Both the position numbers and the translations under genes were made by a program. Below, piece by piece: positions 1 to 7,767 of a DNA stretch of 53,247 bases. Within the stretch, counting starts at the first letter, position 1; each line of letters begins with the position of its first letter. Below the pieces are notes generated by a model, which saw nothing but the letters and a program-made list of their open reading frames with translations, did no database searches and was not told the origin of the DNA. Origin of the DNA: Desulfobulbaceae bacterium (lineage in GTDB: Bacteria; Desulfobacterota; Desulfobulbia; Desulfobulbales; Desulfocapsaceae); the NCBI GenBank assembly GCA_003249645.1, contig QKIH01000109.1, positions 1-53,247 on the forward strand, in the 5' to 3' direction.

Positions 1-120
1 GAGAGGTCAAAGATTACTGTTTTAAAATATAATTTAATAATATCAATTAATAACAATCTTTTTAAGGCCTTTGCAGGCCGAATATAATTTTCAATTTCTC
101 CTTCCTTATTTAATGCTTTG

Positions 121-137
121 TGTTGCTATATGCAACA
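121..137. promoter_or_regulatory. Palindrome, candidate upstream activator site 1
   Basis: Perfect inverted repeat TGTTGC-TATAT-GCAACA (6-bp arms, 5-bp spacer). A second copy with the same geometry lies at 202-218, and both sit upstream of a sigma-54 promoter at 285-298. This is the usual arrangement for binding of an NtrC-type activator dimer. The natural candidate binder is the Fis-type HTH regulator encoded at 4700-6058; that pairing is inferred from proximity. Confidence 0.6.
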
Positions 138-201
138 ACTGTGTTTCTCTCTACTTAACTATTCGATAATATAAGATTTAATTAAATTTGTGCAAATGTT
201 T

Positions 202-218
202 TGTTGCAATATGCAACG
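202..218. promoter_or_regulatory. Palindrome, candidate upstream activator site 2
   Basis: TGTTGC-AATAT-GCAACG: the inner arms GTTGC/GCAAC match perfectly, the outermost pair does not. It lies 81 bp (centre to centre) downstream of the copy at 121-137 and about 75 bp upstream of the -24 element, a typical enhancer distance for sigma-54 activators. I found no other GTTGC-n5-GCAAC pair in the other intergenic regions I read. Confidence 0.6.
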
Positions 219-282
219 ATTTGGTTGATTAGGTTGAATCGTATAACTATATGATATTGTTGTAATAAAAAGGTTTGTCGGG

Positions 283-300
283 TTGGCACTGGCTTTGCAG
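283..300 (+). promoter_or_regulatory. Sigma-54 (-24/-12) promoter
   Basis: TTGGCACTGGCTTTGCAG carries the invariant GG at 285-286 and GC at 297-298 with exactly 10 bp between them, close to the TGGCAC-n5-TTGC consensus. Transcription would start near 310. It is the only evident promoter for the operon starting at 454 and requires an AAA+ enhancer-binding protein, one of which is encoded at 4700-6058. Confidence 0.85.
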
Positions 301-309
301 TTTAAAGGG

Positions 310-453
310 CATGCAAGAAGACCTGTTACTCCAGGCAGTAAGGCTCTGGTCGGCAGGACAAAGTAGATACATGGAGGCTGACCTTCTCACCCCCTGTGAG
401 AAAACTGCAGCGAGTTCAGGCTCCTGAAATTTAACTTAATGGAGAGTATTGCA
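310..453 (+). promoter_or_regulatory. Structured 5' leader of the sigma-54 operon
   Basis: About 140 nt separate the predicted start of transcription from the first start codon. The stretch can form several hairpins: TTACT/AGTAA (326-330 with 337-341) inside a CCTG/CAGG clamp; TTCTCAC/GTGAGAA (384-390 with 396-402); and the near-palindrome TTCAGGCTCCTGAA (415-428) just before the Shine-Dalgarno at 441-446. I do not recognise it as a known riboswitch class; it may be a cis-regulatory leader or an mRNA-stabilising structure. Confidence 0.4.
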
Positions 454-774
454 ATGACTAACCAAGTACAGACACAAATGAGGACCAGCAAGAAACGTGG
501 CGACACCGCCAAAAGTGCACAGCTCGGAAAGGAAACGAGGGTTCAGGAAAGCTATAAGCCGAAGAAGCCGGTAGGAAAGATGCTGTTGTTCGGAGCAATG
601 TCCATATCCGCCTATGTCTTTCTCTTCGCCAATGAAAAGCTTGTTACTGAAACCTTCACTCTGGGTGGTGCTAATGCGGTTTTTCCTGTGGCCACTGCGT
701 TTTTGTTTTCATTTGTCCACGGTGCTTTCGCGAGTAATCTACTGAGCGTTTTAGGCCTTGAAGCTAAAAAATAA
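454..774 (+). CDS. Small two-helix membrane protein heading the exporter operon
   Basis: A 106-residue protein of unknown function. The first ~45 residues are hydrophilic and Lys/Arg-rich (probably cytoplasmic), followed by two hydrophobic segments (about residues 43-62 and 72-100). The start at 454 is chosen because GGAGAG (441-446) sits 7 nt upstream; the in-frame ATG at 439 has no ribosome-binding site. It is first in the sigma-54 operon and lies 27 nt upstream of the TauE/SafE-type exporter, so an accessory role in that transporter is the simplest inference. No catalytic motif is visible. Confidence 0.75.
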   Translation: MTNQVQTQMRTSKKRGDTAKSAQLGKETRVQESYKPKKPVGKMLLFGAMSISAYVFLFANEKLVTETFTLGGANAVFPVATAFLFSFVHGAFASNLLSVLGLEAKK

Positions 775-801
775 ATTTTACATATAGAAGAGGACTTAAC
801 A

Positions 802-2145
802 ATGAAGAGATTGCTTGCCGTAATGGCACTGGTACTGATGGTAACTTTTGGTGTCCACTCTGCTTTTGCAGGCGGACCTCCACCTAAGAATGTAATGAAG
901 GGTGTGTTTGTATCCTATGATGCTGCTGCAGAAACCGCATCTATCAAAATTGATGGTCATGATGATCTCACCGTTCTTCATCTGGGCGAGGGCATGACCG
1001 TTGAAGATATTCCTATCAACAAAAAGGTTCTGGTTAGTCTTGACACCCATGCAGGACCAAACGTGATAAAAGATGTTTCAGTTATGTTCATGAATATGAC
1101 TGTAAACAAAATTATCGCCTTCCTGCTGATTGGTCTGATCGGCGGCCTCCTTTCAGGTTTTATCGGTTCCGGTGGTGCCTTCGTTCTTACCCCGGCCATG
1201 ATGTCACTTGGTGCTCCCGGTGCGGTGGCCGTTGCTTCGAATATGTGTCACAAATTTCCGAAAGCAATGGTTGGTGCTTACAAGCGCTGGAAATACGGTC
1301 AGGCAGACATCAAACTTGGTCTGGTCATTGCCGTAACTTCCATGATTGGTGTTGAGATTGGTATCAGAATTCAGAAATTCATCCTCAACAGCTGGGGTAA
1401 TGCAGGTTCCAACCTTTATGTAAGTGTTGTCTTTGTCGGTGTTCTGGTTCTTGTCGGTTTTTACGTTCTTATGGATGCTGTGAAACTTTCCAAGGGCGGT
1501 GGTGAAGAAGTGAAGCCTAAGCTTGCTGCGGCAATGCAGAAGATTGAGCTGTGGCCGATGATGGAGTTCAAGGTAGCTAAAGTAAGAATCTCTGCCTGGA
1601 TCACCATTCCTGTTGGCCTCTTTACCGGAATGCTGGCTGCAACCATCGCTGTTGGCGGGTTTATCGGTGTTCCCGGTATGATTTATCTGATCGGTGCATC
1701 GGCACTGGTTGCCAGTGCAACCGAGCTTATCGTAGCGTTTATTATGGGCGCTTTCGGTTCTATTCAGTGGGGTATTTCAGGGCTTATTGATATCCGTATG
1801 ACCCTTCTTATCCTTGCAGGATCTCTCATCGGTGTGCAGCTCGGTGCCCTTGGTACCACCTATGTTAAGGACTACATGATCAAGATTGTTATGGCTTCTG
1901 TCATGCTGATCGTTGCTGTATCCCGCGGAGCTATGGTTCCCGGTTATCTTGCTGATCTTAATCTCATTCCTCAGCTTAAAGAGCAGATGGCTGGAGGACT
2001 TGACTTTGTCAGCTTCTGGGCCCTTATGCTGGCTCTGGCTGTTGCAGGTATAATTATTTCAGTTGCGATGATTAAGGGCATGATGCAGGCCAAAGCAGAG
2101 GAAAATGCCAAGGCTTTAGGAAACGAAGCGGTTAATCCAAGCTGA
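802..2145 (+). CDS. TauE/SafE-family anion exporter with periplasmic N-terminal domain
   Basis: A 447-residue inner-membrane protein of the TauE/SafE (DUF81) family, which exports sulfite, sulfoacetate or related sulfur anions. Residues 1-23 form a signal peptide (cleavage after AFA). Residues ~24-95 are a small periplasmic domain absent from ordinary TauE proteins, and from ~103 on there are about eight hydrophobic helices in two halves, each with a Gly-rich segment (IGGLLSGFIGSGG near 112 and a counterpart near 280). It is the second gene of the sigma-54 operon. In a sulfur-metabolising organism the likely substrate is an oxidised sulfur anion, but the sequence does not identify it. It ends about 100 nt before the next credible start. 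Confidence 0.85.
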   Translation: MKRLLAVMALVLMVTFGVHSAFAGGPPPKNVMKGVFVSYDAAAETASIKIDGHDDLTVLHLGEGMTVEDIPINKKVLVSLDTHAGPNVIKDVSVMFMNMTVNKIIAFLLIGLIGGLLSGFIGSGGAFVLTPAMMSLGAPGAVAVASNMCHKFPKAMVGAYKRWKYGQADIKLGLVIAVTSMIGVEIGIRIQKFILNSWGNAGSNLYVSVVFVGVLVLVGFYVLMDAVKLSKGGGEEVKPKLAAAMQKIELWPMMEFKVAKVRISAWITIPVGLFTGMLAATIAVGGFIGVPGMIYLIGASALVASATELIVAFIMGAFGSIQWGISGLIDIRMTLLILAGSLIGVQLGALGTTYVKDYMIKIVMASVMLIVAVSRGAMVPGYLADLNLIPQLKEQMAGGLDFVSFWALMLALAVAGIIISVAMIKGMMQAKAEENAKALGNEAVNPS

Positions 2146-2249
2146 GATTGATCCAGATTTATTCCGATAGGAACAGACTATCCGGGGAGGCGGCAAGATG
2201 TCTTCCCGGATATTGGGAGAGGCCTTGGGAGAGGCAATGGGAGGATAAA

Positions 2250-2528
2250 ATGGAAGCAGGAATGTATTTATCAGCGTTGGTTTTCGGTATAGGGGTGATT
2301 CATCTGGCAGTTCAGGCTGCATCATTTTTCAACCATGGGAAAAAGGCTGATACCCTTGGACGGTACAGTGAAAACAGGCGGGACGACTGGTACATGTTTT
2401 TTAACCGCTCACAACTGATCGGCTCGGAAAAAACAGAGCCGTATCCAGTTAAGGGAGCGATGGATAAAAAGAAACAGACTGTACAGCAACCTCAACGGGT
2501 ACAAAAAAGAGCTCAAGTGCGCATGTAG
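2250..2528 (+). CDS. Small single-helix membrane protein
   Basis: A 92-residue protein of unknown function: one N-terminal transmembrane segment (about residues 4-22) followed by a basic, Gln/Lys-rich tail. The start at 2250 is preferred because GGGAGGA (2239-2245) lies 5 nt upstream; the frame is open back to 2148 but that stretch has no ribosome-binding site. It lies between the exporter and the receiver-Lon gene and is probably in the same transcript. It may be an adaptor or a membrane-tethered partner; nothing in the sequence proves a role. Confidence 0.6.
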   Translation: MEAGMYLSALVFGIGVIHLAVQAASFFNHGKKADTLGRYSENRRDDWYMFFNRSQLIGSEKTEPYPVKGAMDKKKQTVQQPQRVQKRAQVRM

Positions 2529-2531
2529 ATG

Positions 2532-2595
2532 ATTTTGTGTGGAATTACACAAAATTATCCATGAAATTTTTGAGGTGATGGCGTATCATTACCTC
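2532..2595 (+). promoter_or_regulatory. Tandem hairpins before the receiver-Lon gene
   Basis: Two hairpins fill the gap before the Lon-like gene: ATTTTGTGT/ACACAAAAT (2532-2540 with 2547-2555, 6-nt loop) and GAGGTGATG/CATTACCTC (2572-2580 with 2587-2595, one G-U pair, 6-nt loop). Neither is followed by a U-tract, so they look more like attenuation, processing or operator structures than a full terminator. They could lower expression of the protease relative to the exporter. Confidence 0.4.
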
Positions 2596-2638
2596 ACTAC
2601 CAATAATAGCCGGTAACCTCAAAACAGGAGCGCAGAAT

Positions 2639-4663
2639 ATGTTCTTTGGGAAAAAGAACAACCAACCTGAACAACCCGTCCCGAAACAGCAGGAAAATGA
2701 ACAGCTGCTGTTATATAAACAAAGAATGGAACAGGCAGATCTGCCTGAACATGCCCTTGAAGTAGCAAAACGCGAGCTTGAAAAGCTCGAACAGTCCGAC
2801 CCTTCTCTTGTTGAGTATTCAGTCGGTTTGAATTATCTCGACCTTGTGCTCGATCTTCCCTGGGGAAAGTCGACCCAGGCAGAGCTTGAAATCGAGAAGG
2901 CTCGGCAGATTCTGGATGCCAAGCATTGCGGTCTTACGCAGGTCAAAGAGCGCATCCTTGAGTTTCTTGCAGTGAAAACCCTGCGTGAGTCTGTTGAACC
3001 GAACGTGCTCATTGTTGATGATGAGGATATCGCCAGATCAAACATCGAACATATCCTGACCCATGACGGTTATCGATGCCATTGTGCGCCAAATGGCCTG
3101 GAAGCATTAAAGATTCTGGTTCATGAGAATATCGACATAATCATCAGTGACCTCAAGATGGATGTCATGGACGGCCTTGAACTGCTTGCTGAGGTCAACA
3201 AGAATTTCCCCGGTATCCCGATGATTGTGGTTACCGGGTTTGCGACCGTAGACACAGCAGTAAAGGCTCTTAAGAGCGGTGCAGCCCATTATCTCGGCAA
3301 ACCTGTAAACCTGAACGAACTCAGAAAGACTGTAAAAAATATTCTGCGGCAAAAACGAACAAGCGAGATCGGCCGCGGTCCGGTTCTCTGCTTTTCCGGG
3401 CCTCCCGGTACCGGAAAGACATCGGTTGGGCGGGCTATTGCAGAATCACTGCAGATGAGTTTTATCCGTATCTCGCTTGCCGGCATGCGGGATGAGGCTG
3501 AGCTGCGGGGGCACCGTCGAACCTATGTCGGAGCCATGCCGGGCCGGATTATCAATGAACTGAAGCGGATCGGTGTCAATAATCCTGTTTTTATGCTCGA
3601 TGAGATTGATAAGATAGGCCAGGATTTTCGAGGCGACCCAGCCTCTGTCATGCTTGAGGTGCTTGACCCGGAACAGAATGTGAAATTCACAGATTATTAT
3701 CTGGATATTCCTTTTGATCTGTCACGCATCATGTTTATTGCTACGGCCAATGACTTATCAAAGCTGCCGGGGCCATTGCTTGACCGCATGGAGGTGATTG
3801 AATTTTCGGGATACACCGAGAAAGAAAAAACTGAAATCGCCAGGCGGTTTATTGTTCCGCGCCAGTTGAAGAGCGCCGGTCTTGGCGGGGAGAATATCAC
3901 TTTCAGCAAAGAGGCTGTCAGCCGCATAATCAATGATTATACGCGCGAGTCAGGTTTGCGTAATCTTGAAAGGGAAGTTGCCAATATCTGTCGTAAGCTG
4001 GCGATGGGTAAATTCAGTGATTCACCTTCTCCTCAGCGGATCACAATAGAAGAAGAGGATATCGGTAAATTCCTCGGCCCGAGAAAACATTATCGTGCGG
4101 AAGGTGAATTTAAGCCGACGCGCGGCATCACCAATGGTCTTGTCTGGTCGCCAGTCGGGGGGGAAGTAATCAGTGTTGAGTCTGTTGTTATGCAGGGCAG
4201 CGGCCAACTTATCCTGACAGGTTCTCTTGGTGAAATTCTGCAGGAATCTGCCCATACCGCATTAAGCCTTATTCGCAGCCGTGCCCAGGAGTTCGGCATT
4301 GATGATGTGGTTTTCAGGGATAAGGATATTCATATTCATTTTCCTGCCGGGGCAGTTTCAAAAGACGGCCCTTCTGCAGGCGTTACCATTTTTGCCGCAC
4401 TGCTGTCATTGTTGACTGGGCGGCCGGCCAGAAGGGATCTTGCCATGACCGGTGAGATGACTTTGAGCGGCAGGGTTCTGCCGGTTAGCGGAATACGTGA
4501 AAAGCTGCTTGCAGCACAGCGCTTCGGCTTCAACACTGTTTTTGTGCCAACGGCCAACAGTGATAATGTGGATGCCTTGTCAGAAGATGTAAAGGGCAGT
4601 TTGAAAGTGATACTGATCGATCATGTCGATGATCTGCTTCCTGAGATTTTTGCTGATGAGTAG
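2639..4663 (+). CDS. Lon-type ATP-dependent protease with inserted response-regulator receiver domain
   Basis: A 674-residue chimeric protease. Residues 1-115 correspond to the helical segment preceding the Lon ATPase (LDLPWGKS near 72-78 matches the conserved Lon PWG motif); the ~200-residue LON substrate-binding domain is missing. Residues ~120-240 form a complete receiver domain: acidic pair D127-D128, phospho-acceptor D171, T199, K221. The AAA+ module resumes at 247 with Walker A GPPGTGKT (254-261), Walker B FMLDEID (318-324), sensor-1 N371 and sensor-2 R441. The C-terminal Lon peptidase has S579 (KDGPSAG) and K622 (REKLLAA), the Ser-Lys dyad. All catalytic elements are intact, so it should be an active protease whose ATPase could be switched by phosphorylation. 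It is the last gene of the sigma-54 operon and faces the kinase/regulator pair. Family function is established; control by phosphorylation is inferred. Confidence 0.9.
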   Translation: MFFGKKNNQPEQPVPKQQENEQLLLYKQRMEQADLPEHALEVAKRELEKLEQSDPSLVEYSVGLNYLDLVLDLPWGKSTQAELEIEKARQILDAKHCGLTQVKERILEFLAVKTLRESVEPNVLIVDDEDIARSNIEHILTHDGYRCHCAPNGLEALKILVHENIDIIISDLKMDVMDGLELLAEVNKNFPGIPMIVVTGFATVDTAVKALKSGAAHYLGKPVNLNELRKTVKNILRQKRTSEIGRGPVLCFSGPPGTGKTSVGRAIAESLQMSFIRISLAGMRDEAELRGHRRTYVGAMPGRIINELKRIGVNNPVFMLDEIDKIGQDFRGDPASVMLEVLDPEQNVKFTDYYLDIPFDLSRIMFIATANDLSKLPGPLLDRMEVIEFSGYTEKEKTEIARRFIVPRQLKSAGLGGENITFSKEAVSRIINDYTRESGLRNLEREVANICRKLAMGKFSDSPSPQRITIEEEDIGKFLGPRKHYRAEGEFKPTRGITNGLVWSPVGGEVISVESVVMQGSGQLILTGSLGEILQESAHTALSLIRSRAQEFGIDDVVFRDKDIHIHFPAGAVSKDGPSAGVTIFAALLSLLTGRPARRDLAMTGEMTLSGRVLPVSGIREKLLAAQRFGFNTVFVPTANSDNVDALSEDVKGSLKVILIDHVDDLLPEIFADE

Positions 4664-4676
4664 GCCGGTTGAGTGA

Positions 4677-4707
4677 CGGACTGAAATCGAATCTGATCTT
4701 CAGTCCG
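4677..4707. terminator. Hairpin between convergent operons
   Basis: CGGACTGAA (4677-4685) and TTCAGTCCG (4699-4707) form a perfect 9-bp stem with a 13-nt loop, between the Lon-type gene and the converging regulator gene and overlapping the end of the latter. No U-tract follows on either strand, so terminator function is uncertain. Confidence 0.35.
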
Positions 4708-6058
4708 CCTTGTCCAGCCCGTAACGTTTGATTTTCCTCCACAAAGACACCCGGTCAATACGGAGAATCTTTGCCGCCTGACTCTTGTTTCCTTCGACTT
4801 CGTCCAATACCTGAAGAATATACTGCTTCTCATGTTCCTCAAGCGTAGGCCACTGCTGTTCACTGTTATCTGTTTGGGGGAGGCTGGCGAGAGGTGAGTC
4901 CTGCTGGAGTGTAGAAGGGTTGATCACCTTCTCATTTACATGGAGCATGAGCCGTTGAGCAATATTCTCAAGCTCCCGGATATTGCCGGGAAATTCATAA
5001 TTCATCAGTGACTGAATGATCTGCTGGCTCACTTTCGGGGGATCCATGCCTTTTGGTGTGTGTTTGATGAGAAAATGATTCAGCAGCAGCGGGATATCTT
5101 CTTTTCGGTCAGCAAGAGGGGGTACCTTAATAGTCAGGACTTCAAGGCGATAGAAAAGATCGGCCCGGAATGTGCCGGCTTCTGCCTCTTCCTTGAGATT
5201 TTTGTTGGTTGCTGCAAGGATTCTGACATCGACTTCAATTTCTTTTGTTCCGCCGACCCGCATTAATTTGCGCTCCTGCAGAAAACGAAGGAGTTTCACC
5301 TGCATGGAGAGGGATAACTCACCAACTTCATCAAAAAATACCGTTCCGCCGTCAGCCATTTCCAGCAGACCTTTTTTCATTTGTGAAGCGCCGGTAAAAG
5401 AATCCTTCTCATGGCCGAAAAGCTCGCTTGAGATCAGTTCTTCGGTAAAAGCCCCACAGTTAAAGGCGACAAATCGTTTGTTGGATCGTGCGCTGAGATC
5501 ATGAATGACCTTGGCAACCAGTTCTTTGCCGGTTCCTGTTTCGCCGAGGATAAGGACGTTGCTGTCGAGATGGGAGACCTGCTCGATGGATTTCTTGAGT
5601 AATTGTGTGGCAGGGCAGTGGCCGACTATTTTCCCGGTTCCGGACTGGGCAGAAACCTGTTCCCGCAGACGCTTGATCTCTATGGTCAGCTTTCTTTTGT
5701 CCAGTGCATTGACAACCAGAGCCATCAGTTCGTCAATCTTTACCGGTTTCGGCAGGTAGTAATAGGCACCCTGCCGCATGGCATTGACGGCGGTATCGAT
5801 GGTTGCATAGCCAGTAATGATAATGACTTCGGTGTCTGGCCAGAGTTTCTTTACGGTATCCAGCACCTGCATACCGTCTTTTTTCTTCATTTTGAGATCG
5901 GTCAGCACCAGATCATATTCATTCTGTTCGATGAGGGCTATGGCCTCTTCACCATCGGCTGCAGATTCAATATGATAGTGCTTTTCCTTATTAAGCATGT
6001 AGACCACGTTTTCTCTTGCAATATCTTCGTCATCTACGACCAGGATCTGAAATTCCAT
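4700..6058 (-). CDS. Sigma-54-dependent response regulator, NtrC/ZraR family
   Basis: A 452-residue transcription activator. Numbering from the ATG at 6058: receiver domain ~1-120 (DDED near 9-12, phospho-acceptor D54, K104), AAA+ domain ~143-375 with Walker A GETGTGKE (172-179) and Walker B VFFDEVGEL, and a C-terminal Fis-type HTH (NKSQAAKILRIDR region, ~424-448). The sigma-54-contacting loop reads DSFTGA instead of the canonical GAFTGA, an uncommon change at the first two positions. The ATG overlaps the kinase stop (TGATG), so the two are translationally coupled. It probably activates the sigma-54 promoter at 285-298 through the palindromes upstream. A TTG one codon upstream is an alternative start. 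Confidence 0.92.
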   Translation of the reverse strand: MEFQILVVDDEDIARENVVYMLNKEKHYHIESAADGEEAIALIEQNEYDLVLTDLKMKKKDGMQVLDTVKKLWPDTEVIIITGYATIDTAVNAMRQGAYYYLPKPVKIDELMALVVNALDKRKLTIEIKRLREQVSAQSGTGKIVGHCPATQLLKKSIEQVSHLDSNVLILGETGTGKELVAKVIHDLSARSNKRFVAFNCGAFTEELISSELFGHEKDSFTGASQMKKGLLEMADGGTVFFDEVGELSLSMQVKLLRFLQERKLMRVGGTKEIEVDVRILAATNKNLKEEAEAGTFRADLFYRLEVLTIKVPPLADRKEDIPLLLNHFLIKHTPKGMDPPKVSQQIIQSLMNYEFPGNIRELENIAQRLMLHVNEKVINPSTLQQDSPLASLPQTDNSEQQWPTLEEHEKQYILQVLDEVEGNKSQAAKILRIDRVSLWRKIKRYGLDKAD

Positions 6059-7512
6059 CAACTGTGTTCCTTTTCAACGGTTCGTGCATCATGAAGAGGA
6101 AGCTTAATGGTGAAGGTTGTCCCTTTATCCTGCTCGCTGGCAACAGAAATGTCGCCATGATGCTTTTGGATAATGCCGTAGGCGATAGAAAGTCCGAGTC
6201 CTGTGCCCTGTCCTTCTTCTTTGGTTGAGAAGAAAGGATCAAAAAGCCGGTCGACAATTTCCGGGGGAATACCTGAACCGGTATCGTGTACATCAATCAG
6301 CACATGGTCATTCTCCGTTCTGGCTGATATTGTAATCGATCCGAAATCGGTGATAGCCTGGGATGCGTTAATGATGAGGTTGAGAAAAACTTCCTGAAGC
6401 CGCTGGGAATCAAGCGGCAGATTAAGGTCTCCCGGGACATCGATGGACAGATTGATCGATGCCGGAACCTGACTTTGTACAAGGCTGACCGCTTTGTTGA
6501 CAACGACCAGCAGGTTTTCAGTGCGAAGGGCAAATTCTTTTTCCCGTGAAAACTCAAGCAGTCCCTGAACAACATCTCTTGCCCTGATCGTTTCCTGATC
6601 GATGTTTCGCAGCATCTGGCGAATGAATTTTCTGTCATCGGAATCAAATTCATCAATGGCGATCTGGCAGGATGTGTAAATATTGTTCAGCGGGTTGTTG
6701 AGCTGGTGGGCAATACCGGCACTGAGTGTACCGATGGAGGAGAGCTTCTGTGACTGGACCAATTGATCCTGCCTAATCTGCAGCTCCTTTACCATGGTGT
6801 TGAAGGCCACCATCACCCGGTGCATTTCATCGCGTGTGTCAACTACCTCAATGGTGCTGAATTGCCCCTGGGCAATATCCTGGGTGGCTCGTTTGATGAT
6901 CTTTAACGGTCTGAAAATCTTGAAGAACATAATGAAAGGTACGAAGATTCCAACCAGTATTGCAACGACAGACCAGAGAAAATGCCTGCCGATAAGTTCC
7001 TGAATAATCGTGTTGATCTGGGTGTGTTCAACGTTGACCAGCTTTTTGCTGAGCTCATTCAACCCCTGTCCGGCCAGCCTGAGTCTTTCAGACAGTTCAA
7101 GTTTGTTCTGGTTGTTTTGCTGTTCATGACTCGATACCAGCAGGGCCATTTGATCCTGATAGAGCAGCAGCGTGTCCTTGAGCTGAAGGAGGACTGGAAA
7201 TGCCTTGAATTTTCTGGCCTTCATGCTGATTTCGTAGGTTGTTTCAAGGGCCAGCTTGATTTGCTCCTGATTGTGTTGCAGGGCCTCCTGAGTGTCATAG
7301 AGCAGATAATTTTTTTCGTATCGTCTGATCTCAAGAATCATCGAATCGAGTCTGTAGGCCAATTCAAGGGTCTCAAGCTTTTCGCTCGCCGTTACAAGGT
7401 CTTTCTGGGCAATGTATGACATAACCAGAATACCGGCGATATAGCACCCGAGAGCGATAAGAATCTTCTCTCGCAGGTTCATTGCCGGAAGAGTAAGTGA
7501 GGGAAATTTCAT
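6058..7512 (-). CDS. Membrane sensor histidine kinase
   Basis: A 484-residue kinase partnered with the downstream NtrC-type regulator. Transmembrane helix ~17-35; a ~140-residue all-helical periplasmic sensor region (~36-175) resembling four-helix-bundle sensors; second helix ~178-199; HAMP-like linker ~200-250; HisKA phospho-acceptor H269 (GIAHQLNNPL); HATPase with N-box N382, G1 DTGSGIP (410-416) and G2 GTGLGL (436-441). No PAS domain is seen. The ligand is unknown; the regulated exporter suggests a sulfur anion or membrane stress. The same kinase is the obvious candidate donor for the receiver domain in the Lon-type protease. Confidence 0.92.
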   Translation of the reverse strand: MKFPSLTLPAMNLREKILIALGCYIAGILVMSYIAQKDLVTASEKLETLELAYRLDSMILEIRRYEKNYLLYDTQEALQHNQEQIKLALETTYEISMKARKFKAFPVLLQLKDTLLLYQDQMALLVSSHEQQNNQNKLELSERLRLAGQGLNELSKKLVNVEHTQINTIIQELIGRHFLWSVVAILVGIFVPFIMFFKIFRPLKIIKRATQDIAQGQFSTIEVVDTRDEMHRVMVAFNTMVKELQIRQDQLVQSQKLSSIGTLSAGIAHQLNNPLNNIYTSCQIAIDEFDSDDRKFIRQMLRNIDQETIRARDVVQGLLEFSREKEFALRTENLLVVVNKAVSLVQSQVPASINLSIDVPGDLNLPLDSQRLQEVFLNLIINASQAITDFGSITISARTENDHVLIDVHDTGSGIPPEIVDRLFDPFFSTKEEGQGTGLGLSIAYGIIQKHHGDISVASEQDKGTTFTIKLPLHDARTVEKEHS

Positions 7513-7631
7513 AGAAGATCGTTGTTTGATGTTTCAGTCGCTATCAGGTCGGTTTCTGTTACGGAGACAGTCAATAAAAGCATACCCCCATAACATACCT
7601 CATTGTACCGTATATACCAAAGGATAGTTCT

Positions 7632-7658
7632 GTTTTTTCAGGGGATTGCTGAAAAAAC
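7632..7658. repeat. 10-bp inverted repeat upstream of the kinase gene
   Basis: GTTTTTTCAG (7632-7641) and CTGAAAAAAC (7649-7658) are perfect arms around a 7-nt spacer. It lies between the kinase start and the end of the deacetylase gene, and could be an operator or a second, AT-rich terminator stem for the upstream minus-strand genes. No other use is visible. Confidence 0.4.
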
Positions 7659-7679
7659 GGAGTAAATGACATTCTTGTG

Positions 7680-7726
7680 AAAAAAAGGAGCAGAAGTCTA
7701 TACCTGCCCTGGTGACAGGCATAGAC
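7680..7726 (-). terminator. Terminator of the deacetylase-hydantoinase pair
   Basis: On the minus strand an 11-bp stem (7726-7716 with 7706-7696, one G-U pair, 9-nt loop) is followed, after about nine bases, by a run of T's near 7687-7680. This is consistent with intrinsic termination of the two genes ending at 7768, though the gap before the T-run is longer than ideal. Confidence 0.5.
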
Positions 7727-7767
7727 GGGTGAATGGAATCATCGGCTGGGAATAGAGCAGTCAGCTG

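Noticed and set aside
439..453. Earlier ATG for the first gene
   Set aside because: No ribosome-binding site precedes it, while GGAGAG is correctly placed for the ATG at 454.
5603..6094. 163-codon plus-strand frame opposite the NtrC-type gene
   Set aside because: Antisense shadow of a gene with unmistakable domains; no ribosome-binding site or recognisable product.
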